64,000 nt of DNA from Methylobacterium persicinum (GCF_022179525.1 NZ_BPQX01000053.1:1-64000); one strand, 5' to 3'; positions 9,296-18,716 are shown, numbered from the stretch's first letter. Notes: generated by a model from the letters alone, not told the origin. Numbers and translations are program-made.

Positions 9296-9314
9296 TCCAG
9301 GCACATCACCGGCT

Positions 9315-9518
9315 TCACGGCTTCTGCGGCGGCGCCTTCGCGGCGCAGCGCCATTTCTCCACGTGCCATTCGGGGTTCTCGTCCTGCCACTGGGCCAGGA
9401 CGCTCTGGGAATTGCGCAGGCAGATGAAGGCGTTGGCGGCGCCGCCGCCCACCGGGATCTGCTCGTCGCGGCAGGTGGCGGGCTGGGCGATGAGGCAGGC
9501 GGACAACAAGAGCAGCAA
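9315..9518 (-). CDS. small secreted protein or lipoprotein, unknown function
   Basis: A 67-residue product starting at a TTG codon that has a GGGAGG Shine-Dalgarno 7 bases before it. The N terminus is a short hydrophobic stretch ending LSAC at residue 8, which resembles a lipobox but sits unusually close to the start; a second cysteine follows at residue 16. The remaining region holds two further cysteines (FICLRN, WRCAA). No family recognised. If the real start is further upstream no suitable codon is visible. Confidence 0.5.
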   Translation of the reverse strand: MLLLLSACLIAQPATCRDEQIPVGGGAANAFICLRNSQSVLAQWQDENPEWHVEKWRCAAKAPPQKP

Positions 9519-9635
9519 CGCAGGACCTCCCGAATGCCAGCCATCATGTCGGGCCGGCTTGAGACCAGCATAATCCGGTCCAGCGTCCCGTGGACAGGCC
9601 CGGCGCCCGCGCCCCGGAGGCGCAGGCGCATGCGG

Positions 9636-10430
9636 TCAGGCGGAGACCCAGATCTCGCCCTTGGCCAGCGTCGCAAGGTCACCGGAGTAGCGCCGCAGGG
9701 GCTTGGCGAGGAGATCCGCATGGGCCTCGCTCAGGGAACGCAGCTGCTTGGCGAGGAGGCGCATGAACACGAGGTCGTGGCTTCCCGTCTCCACGAAAGT
9801 GGGCGAGAGCGCCCCGTGCTTGCCCGTGACGAGGGTACCCCGGCGCATGCCGAAGCCCGGCAGGTCGCCGACCTCAAGGGCGGCGATGGTGCCCGCGATC
9901 ATCCGTGATCCGGCATGGGCGCCGGCCCGGCCGACGAGGATCAGGCCCCGGCGCATCCGGTCGCCGCAATGGTCGCCGGCATTGCCGTGGACGATCAGCG
10001 TAGCCCCGTCGAGCCCGGCCTTGGCCGCATAGACCGCCCCGCCGGCGAAATCGCCCGCATCGCCCTCGATGGTGATCGTACCGCCGGTGGCCCCGGATCC
10101 CGCGTAGGGCCCGGCATTCCCGGTGACGGTGACCGTCCCGGCCGCCATGCCGGCGCCGCAGCGCTGGCCGACATCGCCGACGACGCGGATCGCCCCGTCG
10201 GAGAGCGATGCGCCCACATGGTCGAGGCGCTCGTGCCCGCCCTCGATGGTGAGGGTGTCGGAGCCGTCGAGGGAGACGGCGAAGCAATCGCCCAGCCGCA
10301 CGCCCCGGCGGCTGGTGCCGACCTCGAGCCGTTCCGCCTCGCCCTGGGACAGGCCCTTCAAGGAGAGCGGGCTGATGGAGAGGAAGTCGAGGCGCTCGGG
10401 GGGCGCCTCCCGCAAGGTGAGGGTGCTCAA
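9636..10430 (-). CDS. fhcC: formyltransferase/hydrolase complex subunit C
   Basis: Subunit of the Fhc complex, which moves the formyl group from formyl-H4MPT to methylofuran and hydrolyses it to formate. The 264-residue protein is the FmdC/FwdC-like subunit with a glutamate-synthase-type beta-helix of repeated Gly-x-x-Gly turns (about residues 90-215). It starts at TTG, only 3 bases after the fhcD stop, with AGGAGGG 9 bases before it; the strong Shine-Dalgarno and tight spacing support that start. Last gene of fhcB-A-D-C. Confidence 0.94.
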   Translation of the reverse strand: MSTLTLREAPPERLDFLSISPLSLKGLSQGEAERLEVGTSRRGVRLGDCFAVSLDGSDTLTIEGGHERLDHVGASLSDGAIRVVGDVGQRCGAGMAAGTVTVTGNAGPYAGSGATGGTITIEGDAGDFAGGAVYAAKAGLDGATLIVHGNAGDHCGDRMRRGLILVGRAGAHAGSRMIAGTIAALEVGDLPGFGMRRGTLVTGKHGALSPTFVETGSHDLVFMRLLAKQLRSLSEAHADLLAKPLRRYSGDLATLAKGEIWVSA

Positions 10431-10433
10431 GGC

Positions 10434-11381
10434 TCAGCCCTCCTGGCCGTTGGCGGGCGCGAGCAGGTCGCGCAGATGGTAATGGTGGCGGCCGAGGTTG
10501 CCGCCGTAATTGCCCGCCGTGACGGCGATCAGCCCGTGCCGCTCGCCGATCTCGGTGGCCGCGTGGAGCCCCGCCCGCATCGATTCGGCCACGGCCTGCG
10601 ATGTCAGGGCGTCGATCACGATTTCCAGCACCACGCCGCATTCGGGCGGAAGGGCCGAGCCGGCCCGGCCCTTGAGGGTCGGGCAGTAGGCGTCGTTGGT
10701 GGAGGCCATCATGCCCTTGGTCCGCCCGCCGACCTTCGAGCCGGAACGGACGATGCCGCCGGGGAAGGGCAGGATCGCGCCGGGCACGGCAGCGGCCGCC
10801 TCCACCGCGATCTCGGCGACCTTCAGTGTTTCAGCATGGGTGCGTCCGAGGAACAGCAGGTTGCCGCCCCCCACCGCGCCCTCGACGGCCCGGACAGAAT
10901 CCTCGCAGAGGAATTCGCCGTCCATCACCGGGATGCGCCAGTAACGGCGCTCCTTGCCGGTGGCGTCGGGCACGCGCTTGGCGATGGCGAACCCGTCGCC
11001 GAAATAGCGGATCGCCCCGCCGAGCTTGATCTTTTTCGGCCCTTCGACGCCCGCGTAGCAGGCGGTGCCGGGGCAGGTGAGGATGCACTGACCGACCCGC
11101 TTGATCAGCTGCTCCTTGAGGCCGTTCGGCTCGAAGCCGAACAGCAGGATGCGCGCGCCTGGCCGCCCGTCCGGCGTCTCGTCGGGGGACAGAATGGCGT
11201 CGATCCCGGCCTCGGCGCCGCAGCCGATCACGGAGGTGGCGAAGCCTGTCATGGTCGTGGCGGCGATCATCGCCCACTTGGCCGTGTCGTTGGTGACGAC
11301 GATGGCGGTGCCGGCCACGTCGAACGCCTCGGCGAAGGTGTCGACGACGCGGATGCCGTTGAGGGTGAGGTCACTGGACAT
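10434..11381 (-). CDS. fhcD: formylmethanofuran:H4MPT formyltransferase subunit D
   Basis: The Ftr-like subunit of the Fhc complex, catalysing formyl transfer between formyl-H4MPT and the methylofuran cofactor. The 315-residue protein shows the family start LTLNGIRVVDTFAEAF and the internal repeat architecture of Ftr with conserved GCGAEAGI and the C-terminal AGNYGGNLG. It lies 163 bases downstream of fhcA; the gap contains a full family A repeat, so the operon is interrupted by a potential hairpin between fhcA and fhcD. Confidence 0.95.
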   Translation of the reverse strand: MSSDLTLNGIRVVDTFAEAFDVAGTAIVVTNDTAKWAMIAATTMTGFATSVIGCGAEAGIDAILSPDETPDGRPGARILLFGFEPNGLKEQLIKRVGQCILTCPGTACYAGVEGPKKIKLGGAIRYFGDGFAIAKRVPDATGKERRYWRIPVMDGEFLCEDSVRAVEGAVGGGNLLFLGRTHAETLKVAEIAVEAAAAVPGAILPFPGGIVRSGSKVGGRTKGMMASTNDAYCPTLKGRAGSALPPECGVVLEIVIDALTSQAVAESMRAGLHAATEIGERHGLIAVTAGNYGGNLGRHHYHLRDLLAPANGQEG

Positions 11382-11429
11382 CAGACTTCGGTTCCCCGTG
11401 GGGCAGTGTCGCCTCTCCGCTTACTCACT

Positions 11430-11524
11430 GTCATTGCGAGCGCCAGCGAAGCAATCCAGGGATGCGCTAAGGTTTCAGAACGTTCCGCTGCCCTGGATTG
11501 CTTCGCTGCGCTCGCAATGACGGG
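11430..11524. repeat. Intergenic inverted repeat, family A (copy 3), inside the fhc operon
   Basis: TGTCATTGCGAGCGCCAGCG with GAAGCAATCCAGGG on the left, the reverse complement on the right, spacer about 35 bases. It lies between fhcA and fhcD, which are expected to be co-transcribed, so the hairpin would be present in the mRNA. Confidence 0.85.
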
Positions 11525-11544
11525 GAGGGGATAAGCCGTAAGCA

Positions 11545-13173
11545 TCATGCCCGGCATGGCACGGCCTCGAAGGTCGGGCGGTCGAACGCTTCGTCCGGCA
11601 CGGTGAAGCTGTCGAGCCCCGTGCCGAACCGATCGGTGAGGTAGGCGTCGGCGTGCTTCTCCATCGCCTTGTCCGACTCGACGGTGAGGGACAGGGTGCG
11701 ACCGGCGCGCCATTCCACCACCTCGCCGTCCTCGACGATCGGCACCCCGTCCTTCAATACGAGCTTGGCGGCGGTGAACATCGCCGTGCGGTTCGGGTCG
11801 TCGCGATAGACCGCCACGTCCGCCCGTGCCCCGGCGCGCAGGTGCCCCCGGTCGGTCAGGCCCAAAAGCTTCGCCGGACCGGAGCGCGTCAGCTGCGCGA
11901 TCTCGGACAGGCTGTATTCCCGCTCGATCCCCGGCAGGCCGCTTCGCTCACCGACGATGCCCGGCAGGGTGGCGATCTCGCGCTCGCGCTCGCCCCGGTC
12001 CATGAGCAGATGGATGATGCGCGGATACTGGGTGAACGGGCCACCGTTCGGGTGGTCCGTGGTGAGGATCGTCCGCTCCGGGTCGGGCGACAGGAGCATG
12101 ATCTCCAGGCCGATGGCCCATTGCAGGGACGAGGTCGGCCCCTTCGGCCGGTAGAGGAACGGCACCACGCCGCCGCCCTCGGCATCGCCCGCGTTCAGCA
12201 CCCACTTCTTTGGGTTGGCGCCCTTGCGGCCGGCGAACTGGCGCAGGATGTCGAGGGAGACCGTCACAGTCTGGCCGAACACCACCTGCCCGATGTCGAG
12301 GGTGGCCTGCGGATTGTCGGCGATGGCGCGGGTGATCCGCTCGGCGGCCGAGCGGAATCCCTTGCCGTCTTCGGCCTCGCCATAGGCATAGAACTGGGCG
12401 TGGGCGAAGTGGATGCGCCGACCCTCCGCCGCGTCCAGGGTGGCGACGAAGGAATCGTCGGCGCCCGGCAGGCCGAGGTTGTTGCAATGGACGTGCAGCG
12501 GATGCGGCACGCCGATCTCCTCCACCGCATTGAGGAGCGAGCCCATGATCTTCCGCGTCGAGAGCCCGTAGCAGGGGATCTCGTCGTCCAGGGAGAGCTT
12601 CAGGGCGCCGTCCTTGAAGGCCGAGGCGCCGCCCGCATTGATGCATTTCACCCCGAGCCCGCGGGAGGTCGCGACGTTGAGGGCGACGAGGTCCCGCACC
12701 GCTGCCTTGCCCGCGCCGTCGCGGAGCAGTTGCAGCAGCTGGTCGTCGTTGCCCATCACCGTCAGGGCGCCCCGGTCGAGGAGCGGGATGTCGGCGAGCT
12801 CGAGCTGTGTCGCCAGCGCATGGGTCGGCGGCATCGCCGGCTCGACGGCGGTGGTGTAACCCATCCGCGCATAGGTCGAGCCGATCCACGCGGCGGCCCC
12901 GCCGGCATGGGCGAAGGGGTGCCCCTCGGGCGCCGCCTCGCTCACGTAGAGCTCCGGCAGGAGCAGCCGGGAGGTGATCACGTTCCCACCCGCGATGTGC
13001 GAGTGCACCTCGACGCCGCCGGCCATCACGACGCAGCCGGCCGCGTCGATGATTCTGTCGGGCTCGCGCCCCGGCGCATCCACCACCCGGCCGTCCTCGA
13101 TCCAGACGTCGCCGACGGCGTCGCGGGACGCGGTCGGATCGACGACGCGCCCGCCCCGGATCACGCTCAGCAT
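11545..13173 (-). CDS. fhcA: formyltransferase/hydrolase complex subunit A
   Basis: The FmdA/FwdA-like amidohydrolase subunit, which hydrolyses formyl-methylofuran to formate. From the ATG at 13173 the protein is 542 residues; the metal motif HSH (H57, H59) in VEVHSHIAGG, the HCNN region and the TTDHPNGG segment are those of a dinuclear-zinc amidohydrolase. The reading frame stays open far upstream to 14463, but that extension only shadows fhcB; the ATG overlaps the fhcB stop as ATGCTGA, which fixes the start. Confidence 0.95.
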   Translation of the reverse strand: MLSVIRGGRVVDPTASRDAVGDVWIEDGRVVDAPGREPDRIIDAAGCVVMAGGVEVHSHIAGGNVITSRLLLPELYVSEAAPEGHPFAHAGGAAAWIGSTYARMGYTTAVEPAMPPTHALATQLELADIPLLDRGALTVMGNDDQLLQLLRDGAGKAAVRDLVALNVATSRGLGVKCINAGGASAFKDGALKLSLDDEIPCYGLSTRKIMGSLLNAVEEIGVPHPLHVHCNNLGLPGADDSFVATLDAAEGRRIHFAHAQFYAYGEAEDGKGFRSAAERITRAIADNPQATLDIGQVVFGQTVTVSLDILRQFAGRKGANPKKWVLNAGDAEGGGVVPFLYRPKGPTSSLQWAIGLEIMLLSPDPERTILTTDHPNGGPFTQYPRIIHLLMDRGEREREIATLPGIVGERSGLPGIEREYSLSEIAQLTRSGPAKLLGLTDRGHLRAGARADVAVYRDDPNRTAMFTAAKLVLKDGVPIVEDGEVVEWRAGRTLSLTVESDKAMEKHADAYLTDRFGTGLDSFTVPDEAFDRPTFEAVPCRA

Positions 13174-14243
13174 ACGGTCCCACTCCTCGCCGCGAGGCTC
13201 TTCGTCAGCCGCTCCAGCACGGAAGCCGCCGTAGGCAGGTCCGCCGGGGCGGATCCCCCCGAACGGGGCGGCCAGTACGTCAGGGCGCCCCGGGTCTCGT
13301 TCCACAACACGCCGCCGACATCCCGTCCGGGGACGCCGACCGCGATCACCACCTGCGCCGCATCGGCGCTCGCCTCGCCGACCAGGGCGATGGAGGGCAC
13401 CTTCGTCAGCCAATCGGGCCGGGGGGCGGGGACGGAGGCGAGCCACAGGGCGGCGTCGGCCTCGCCGGCCGCCACCTGCCTCGCCGCGTCGAAGCGCCAG
13501 GGGTCGTGTTCCGGCACCCGCCGGCCGAGGCCGACCCGGGGGGCCTGCCCCGTGGTCCAGGCCGAGACCGGGACGACGGCCCGGTCCTGGTTCACGGTCT
13601 GGCCCGGGACCGCCAGGGAGAAGACGCGGGTCGTGTCGTTCAGGTCGACGACGAGGCCCTGGATCGTCTCGACGCCCATCTCGCCGATCTCGGCGGGGTC
13701 GTAGAGGACGGCCGCGTAGAGGGAGGACGTCAGCCTCTTTGACAGTTCGGCGAAGGGTGAGTCGTCGGCCAGATGGCCGCGGACATGGGCCCGCAGCTGC
13801 GCGAGCGCGGACAGCACGCCACCCTCGGCCGGGACGGCAAAGGACGCGCGGTTCGTGGGGGCACCCAGCGCCAGGAGGGAGCGCTCGGCGCCCGCGGCCC
13901 GGCCCCGCGACGGCGCGGAGCCGACGACGCGCCCCATGAGTTCGGATGTCCAGGGATTGGCCCCGACGACGAGCACGGCATCGGCCCGGCCCACCACTTC
14001 CGCGGGGGTCGAGGTCATCGCGCCGACCCGGCTCAGGGCGCCGAGTTCGGCATAGGTCCCGGCCGCGCCGTCCGTATCCAGGGAGCCGCCGACGCGCCCC
14101 GCCAGATCGAAGGCCGCTCGGATGGCGGAGACTTCCGCGTTGAGGCCGGCGATGACCGGCATCCGCGCCGCGCCCAACAGGTCGGCCGCCGCACCGATGG
14201 CGGCGTCGATGTCGGTGGCCGCGCCTTTGACCCAGGCTGGCAT
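13167..14243 (-). CDS. fhcB: formyltransferase/hydrolase complex subunit B
   Basis: Homologue of the FmdB/FwdB subunit of formylmethanofuran dehydrogenase. The bacterial protein (358 residues) keeps the molybdopterin-oxidoreductase fold segments (for example VLVVGANPWTSEL) but is known to lack the metal-pterin and iron-sulfur sites of the archaeal enzyme, so it is thought to be structural. No CxxC cluster motif is visible here, in line with that. First gene of the fhcB-A-D-C operon, with GAGGGGAG before the ATG, and divergent from mptG. Confidence 0.93.
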   Translation of the reverse strand: MPAWVKGAATDIDAAIGAAADLLGAARMPVIAGLNAEVSAIRAAFDLAGRVGGSLDTDGAAGTYAELGALSRVGAMTSTPAEVVGRADAVLVVGANPWTSELMGRVVGSAPSRGRAAGAERSLLALGAPTNRASFAVPAEGGVLSALAQLRAHVRGHLADDSPFAELSKRLTSSLYAAVLYDPAEIGEMGVETIQGLVVDLNDTTRVFSLAVPGQTVNQDRAVVPVSAWTTGQAPRVGLGRRVPEHDPWRFDAARQVAAGEADAALWLASVPAPRPDWLTKVPSIALVGEASADAAQVVIAVGVPGRDVGGVLWNETRGALTYWPPRSGGSAPADLPTAASVLERLTKSLAARSGTVC

Positions 14244-14626
14244 TGCTCCCCTCGCTCGATCGTTCTTGTCGGCATGACGGGCCCGGGGGCCTGCCAGTCG
14301 CGATATCTGTCGGGCGGGCGACGGCCGTAAGACCGGTTGAGCGGGACTTCACAGGAAGCCCGCCGGCTCGGAATGGCCTGCCCGCCCGGGGAAACCCGAA
14401 CGAACGGCAAACTCGGCACGCCGTCGCCGGGCTAGGTTTGCCTCCATCGGACGCATCCGGCAAGGGCCCTCACTCCGGCAAGGGCCCTCACACAGGGAAC
14501 GCACCGCCACGCGCAACCGACCCGCCCGGCACCGGCGTCAGGCGTCCGGACCCGGTTGCCCCGACGGGGCTCCCGTGTGAGAAGCGCCCGAGATCCGACG
14601 CAGTGACCGGGAGGAAGGGGATCGCC
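14244..14626. promoter_or_regulatory. Divergent control region between the fhc and mptG operons
   Basis: This 383-base gap separates two oppositely transcribed C1 operons, so it must carry promoters for both. I see no consensus promoter I would defend. It does contain the 18-bp tandem repeat at 14456-14491, and the reading frame of mptG is open through part of it without a good start. Ribosome sites are clear at both ends: GAGGGGAG for fhcB and GGGAGGAAGGGG for mptG. Confidence 0.6.
14456..14491. repeat. Perfect 18-bp tandem repeat (possible operator)
   Basis: TCCGGCAAGGGCCCTCAC occurs twice back to back (14456-14473, 14474-14491) with no mismatch. Each unit holds the self-complementary octamer AGGGCCCT, and the two centres are 18 bases apart, close to two helical turns. 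Location between the fhc and mptG operons suggests a regulator-binding site; replication slippage is the alternative. Confidence 0.75.
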
Positions 14627-15598
14627 GTGGCCGACGCCCCCGAATCCAGCACGGACAGCGTGCGCATCGAAGCGCCCGCGCGCTTGCATTTCGGCTTCCT
14701 CGACCTGCATGGCGGTCTCGGACGCCGGTTCGGCAGCGTCGGGCTCGCCATCGATTCGCCCGCCCTCTTGCTCACGGCCCGTCCCGCCCCGACGCTTCAT
14801 GTGGAAGGGCCGGAGGCCGAGCGCGTCCGGCGCTATGCCGCCGCGGCCGCGGGCCATCTCGAGGTCGGGACGGGCGTCGCCATCCGGGTGGAGAGGGCGA
14901 TTCCCGCCCATGCCGGGTTCGGGTCCGGCACGCAGCTGGCCCTGGCCGTGGCCGTCGCCCTAGCGCGGCTCGCCGGGCGGCCCTTCTCGCCCGAGGCTTT
15001 CTCCAACGCCCTCGACCGGGGGAACCGCTCCGGCGTCGGCCTGCGCGCCTTCACCGAGGGTGGGCTGATCGTCGATGGCGGGCGCGGGGCCGACGCCTCG
15101 CCCCCGCCGGTCGTGGCCCGGCTGCCCTTCCCGGAGGCGTGGCGGCTGGTCCTCATCCTCGACACCTCCATGGCCGGGGTCCACGGCACCCGCGAAGTCG
15201 AGGCGTTCCGCGACCTGCCGCGCTTCCCCGAGGCCCAGGCCGCCGAGATCTGCCGAATCGTCCTGATGCAAGTGCTGCCGGCCTGCGTCACGGGCGATGC
15301 GGATTCCTTCGGGGCGGGGATCACCCGGATGCAGGATCTCGTGGGCGATCATTTCGCCCCGCATCAGGGTGGGCGCTATGCCAGCGCGGCGGTGGCCGCG
15401 GTGCTGGCCGAGGCCGCGCGCCGGGGCGTCGCCGGCTACGGCCAGAGTTCGTGGGGGCCCACGGGCTTCATCCTGGCGCGGTCCGAGGACGAGGCCCGCA
15501 CCCTCGTGGCCACGCTGAGCAGGGGGGAAAATTTATCCTTCCTGATTACCCGTGGGCGCAATACGGGTGCAACGGTCGCCGGGGGGATCTGCGCCTGA
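14627..15598 (+). CDS. mptG: beta-ribofuranosylaminobenzene 5'-phosphate synthase
   Basis: Couples phosphoribosyl pyrophosphate with 4-hydroxy- or 4-aminobenzoate (losing CO2), the first specific step of methanopterin synthesis. The 323-residue protein starts RIEAPARLHFGFLDLHG and carries the GHMP-kinase-type glycine motif GFGSGTQLAL and C-terminal GYGQSSWGPTGF. I chose the GTG at 14627 because GGGAGGAAGGGG ends 6 bases before it and the length fits; the frame is open back to 14243 but codes for nothing family-like. First gene of the plus-strand H4MPT operon (orf4 in older literature). Confidence 0.93.
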   Translation: MADAPESSTDSVRIEAPARLHFGFLDLHGGLGRRFGSVGLAIDSPALLLTARPAPTLHVEGPEAERVRRYAAAAAGHLEVGTGVAIRVERAIPAHAGFGSGTQLALAVAVALARLAGRPFSPEAFSNALDRGNRSGVGLRAFTEGGLIVDGGRGADASPPPVVARLPFPEAWRLVLILDTSMAGVHGTREVEAFRDLPRFPEAQAAEICRIVLMQVLPACVTGDADSFGAGITRMQDLVGDHFAPHQGGRYASAAVAAVLAEAARRGVAGYGQSSWGPTGFILARSEDEARTLVATLSRGENLSFLITRGRNTGATVAGGICA

Positions 15599-15685
15599 CG
15601 CGGGTTCGGCTTGACCGAATGGCTCCCGGGGGACTTGTTTGAGGCACGGCCCCGGCGGGGTCGCCGAAAGGGAGAGGTCGAAGAA

Positions 15686-16579
15686 ATGGCCCGCTCGATC
15701 CTTCATATGCTCACGCCGCTCCGGCACATGAGCCCGTTCGACGTGAATATGGCCGTCGATGCCGGCTTCGAGACCCTCATCACCTATACCGAGGTGAGCC
15801 TCTCGGACGTGGTGTCGCTGACCCAGGATTCGATCTTCTCCCGCTCGCCGCAGGACGGCACCCGCACCGGCATCTTCATCGGCGGCAAGAACGCCGAGGA
15901 CGCCCTCGACATGGTCGACCGGGCGAAGAAGGCCTTCGTCCCGCCCTTCGTGAACCATGTCTTCGCCGATCCGGCGGGCTCGTTCACCACCGGGGCGGCG
16001 ATGGTGGCGCAGATCTCCCGGGCGCTGAGGGTGAAGTTCGGCACCGACCTCAAGGGCAAGCGCATCGTGATCTTCGGCGGCGCGGGCGTCGTGGCCTACG
16101 TGGCGGCGGTGATCGGCGCCCTGGAAGGCGCCAAGACAGTCCTGGTGGGGCATGACGGCGAGGAGCGGGTCTCCAAGATCGCCTTCACCATGAAATGGCG
16201 CTTCGGCGTGGAGGTCGGCGCCGTGGACGGCACGACCCCCGCCGACCGCCGCGAGGCGATCCGCGACGCCGACGTGATCCTCTCCGCCGGCCCGGCCGGC
16301 ATTCCGATCCTCTCGGCCGAGGATCTGTCCCATGCGGGCAAGCTCCTCGTCGCCTCCGACGTGAATGCCGTTCCCCCCGCCGGCATCGCGGGGATCGACG
16401 TCAACGCCGTCGATGTGGAATTGCCGGGGGGCAGGGGCTTCGGCATCGGCGCCCTCGCCGTGGGCAACGTCAAGTATCAGACCCAGCGGCGTCTCTTCCA
16501 GCGCATGCTCGAATCCGACACGCCCCTCTGCCTCGACTTCCGCGACGCCTATCCCCTCGCGGTCGAGATCGCCGGCTGA
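15686..16579 (+). CDS. mtdB: NAD(P)-dependent methylene-H4MPT dehydrogenase
   Basis: Oxidises methylene-H4MPT to methenyl-H4MPT after Fae has trapped formaldehyde. The 297-residue protein starts MARSILHML at 15686, preceded by GGGAGAGG; the nucleotide-binding motif VIFGGAGVVAYVAA lies at about residue 130-145. The N-terminal sequence (TPLRHMSPFDVNMA) matches MtdB rather than MtdA, the NADP-specific enzyme that also uses folate. It follows mptG by 87 bases. Confidence 0.94.
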   Translation: MARSILHMLTPLRHMSPFDVNMAVDAGFETLITYTEVSLSDVVSLTQDSIFSRSPQDGTRTGIFIGGKNAEDALDMVDRAKKAFVPPFVNHVFADPAGSFTTGAAMVAQISRALRVKFGTDLKGKRIVIFGGAGVVAYVAAVIGALEGAKTVLVGHDGEERVSKIAFTMKWRFGVEVGAVDGTTPADRREAIRDADVILSAGPAGIPILSAEDLSHAGKLLVASDVNAVPPAGIAGIDVNAVDVELPGGRGFGIGALAVGNVKYQTQRRLFQRMLESDTPLCLDFRDAYPLAVEIAG

Positions 16580-16590
16580 TTTCTGACCGC

Positions 16591-17745
16591 ATGGACGCAG
16601 CCGTCCTGATCGCGGCGCAGTCCGGGCGTGCCCTCGCGCAGGCGGCACGGCGGGCCGGCCTGCGCCCCTACGTGGCGGACCTGTTCGGCGACGACGATAC
16701 CTGTGCCCTCGCCGAGTCCTGCCGGGTGATGCCGGGCCGTTTCGGCCGGGGCATGGTCGCCGGCTCGGTCCTAGAAAGCCTGGACGCCCTGGCGGCGGAG
16801 GCCGGCGGGACCCTTGGCGTCATCCTCGGCAGCGGGTTCGAGGACGATCCGGGCCTGATCACGGAGATCGGCCGGCGGTACCGCCTGATCGGGACATCCG
16901 GCGAGGCGGTCGGCGTCCTGAAGGATCCCTTCGCCTTGGCCGATCTCTGCGGCCGGCTCGGGCTACCGCATCCCGCCGTATCCGCCGGACCGGTGGCGGA
17001 CCCGTCCCGCTGGCTGATGAAGGCCGTGGGCGGCTCCGGCGGTGGCCATATCCGCCAAGCGACCGCAGATGTGCCGGAGCCCGGCCATTACCTTCAAGCC
17101 CGGGTCGGCGGACTTCCCTACGCGGTCAACGTGCTGGCCGGGGCGGGCACCGTCCGCGTCCTGGCGGTGACGGCGCAAGGGTGCGCCCCGTCCCCGGGTC
17201 AGCCCTTCCGCTACGGCAGCGCCGTAGCCTTCGCACCGGGAGAGGAGCATCCCCTGCCGCCCGCCCTCGTCGCCGCCGTGTCGGAGGCGGCCGAACGGAT
17301 CGCCCGGGCGACCGGGCTCGTCGGCCTCGCCAGCGTGGATTTCCTCTCGGACGGGTCTCGCTGGTGGCTCACGGAGGTCAATCCGCGCCCCGGCGCCACC
17401 CTGGACCTGCTGGACAGGCGCTCCGTGCCCCTGCTCGCGGCCCACATGGAGGCATGCCTTGGCGGGGGCGCGGCCATGTCGATCGGAGCGTCGCCGGTGG
17501 ATGCGGCGGCCGGCGCGATCTGTTACGCCCGCACCGACCATGCGCCGGTCCCGGCCGTCGCATGGCCCGATCATGTGCGCGACCGGCCCGCCGCCGGCAG
17601 CACCGTGCGGCGTGATGCGCCGCTCTGCACCGTCTTCGCCACGGGCGCCGACGGAGAATCGGCCCGTGCCGCCCTCGCTTCGCGAATGGAGCGGCTGCGG
17701 ATCGCCCTGAACGAGAACACCAAGGACGAGGAAGCCCCAGTATGA
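16591..17745 (+). CDS. ATP-grasp family protein Orf5 of the H4MPT cluster
   Basis: A 384-residue ATP-grasp protein. The C-terminal half shows ATP/Mg sites: the [10 protein letters not shown] loop, LASVDFL and the metal-binding [17 protein letters not shown]-grasp enzymes join a carboxylate to an amine via acyl phosphate. In Methylobacterium this gene (orf5) always lies between mtdB and mch; a role in building H4MPT or methylofuran is inferred from context. ATG at 16591 is 12 bases after the mtdB stop. The final codons overlap the mch start by 4 bases. Confidence 0.88.
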   Translation: MDAAVLIAAQSGRALAQAARRAGLRPYVADLFGDDDTCALAESCRVMPGRFGRGMVAGSVLESLDALAAEAGGTLGVILGSGFEDDPGLITEIGRRYRLIGTSGEAVGVLKDPFALADLCGRLGLPHPAVSAGPVADPSRWLMKAVGGSGGGHIRQATADVPEPGHYLQARVGGLPYAVNVLAGAGTVRVLAVTAQGCAPSPGQPFRYGSAVAFAPGEEHPLPPALVAAVSEAAERIARATGLVGLASVDFLSDGSRWWLTEVNPRPGATLDLLDRRSVPLLAAHMEACLGGGAAMSIGASPVDAAAGAICYARTDHAPVPAVAWPDHVRDRPAAGSTVRRDAPLCTVFATGADGESARAALASRMERLRIALNENTKDEEAPV

Positions 17746-18716
17746 GCGACAGCCCCAGCCACCCGAGCATCAACGCGCTGAGCGCCCCCTTGGTCGAGCG
17801 CCTCGTCGCCGATGCGGGAGCCCTGCGGCTGGCCGTCTCGCAGGCCCCCGGCGGCGCGCGGATGATCGATGCCGGGTCGGCGGCCCGCGGCTCCATCGAG
17901 GCGGGCCGGCGCATCGCCGAGATCTGCCTCGGCGGCCTCGGCACCGTGACCATCGCACCCACCGGCCCGGTGGCCTCGTGGCCCTACACGGTCACCGTCC
18001 ACACGGCGGATCCGGTCCTAGCCTGCCTCGGCAGCCAGTATGCCGGCTGGAGCCTCGCCGACGAGACCGGCGGTTCGGGCTTCTTCGCCCTCGGCTCCGG
18101 CCCCGGCCGTGCGGTGGCCGCCGTCGAAGACCTCTACGGCGAGCTCGGCTACCGCGACACGGCCACCAAGACGGTCCTCGTCCTCGAATCGGCCGGCGGC
18201 CCGCCGGAGAGCGTCGTCGCCAAGGTCGCCGAGGCGGCGGGCGTCGCCCCCGAGGACCTGACCTTCATCTTCGCCCCGACCCAGAGCCTCGCGGGCGCCA
18301 CCCAGGTCGTCTCCCGCGTTCTGGAAGTCGCCCTGCACAAGGCGCACACGGTCGGATTCGACCTGCACGCGATCATCGATGGGATCGGGTCGGCGCCCCT
18401 GTCGCCGCCGCATCCGGACTTCATCAAGGCTATGGGCCGCACCAACGATGCCATCATCTACGGCGGCCGGGTGCAGCTCTTCGTGGATGCGGACGAGGCC
18501 GACGCCCGCCAGCTCGCCGAGCAACTGCCCTCCACCGGCTCGGCCGACCACGGATCGCCCTTCGCCGAGATCTTTTCCCGGGTGAACGGCGACTTCTACA
18601 AGATCGACGGCGCCCTGTTCTCGCCGGCGGAGGCGATCGTCACCTCGGTGCGCACCGGCGCGACCTTCCGGGGCGGCCGCCTGGAGCCGTCCCTGGTCGA
18701 TGCGTCCTTCGCCTGA
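17742..18716 (+). CDS. mch: methenyl-H4MPT cyclohydrolase
   Basis: Hydrolyses methenyl-H4MPT to N5-formyl-H4MPT, the substrate of the Fhc complex. The 324-residue length is that of bacterial and archaeal Mch, and segments such as [11 protein letters not shown] and ALGSGPGRA are family-typical. Its ATG overlaps the orf5 stop by 4 bases. Cytoplasmic. It works between MtdB (this operon) and Fhc (the divergent operon). Confidence 0.95.
   Translation: MSDSPSHPSINALSAPLVERLVADAGALRLAVSQAPGGARMIDAGSAARGSIEAGRRIAEICLGGLGTVTIAPTGPVASWPYTVTVHTADPVLACLGSQYAGWSLADETGGSGFFALGSGPGRAVAAVEDLYGELGYRDTATKTVLVLESAGGPPESVVAKVAEAAGVAPEDLTFIFAPTQSLAGATQVVSRVLEVALHKAHTVGFDLHAIIDGIGSAPLSPPHPDFIKAMGRTNDAIIYGGRVQLFVDADEADARQLAEQLPSTGSADHGSPFAEIFSRVNGDFYKIDGALFSPAEAIVTSVRTGATFRGGRLEPSLVDASFA

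Noticed and set aside
11545-14463. Single 972-codon gene covering fhcA and fhcB
   Set aside because: The first 430 codons shadow fhcB, which reads in another frame; the ATG overlapping the fhcB stop at 13173 is the true fhcA start.
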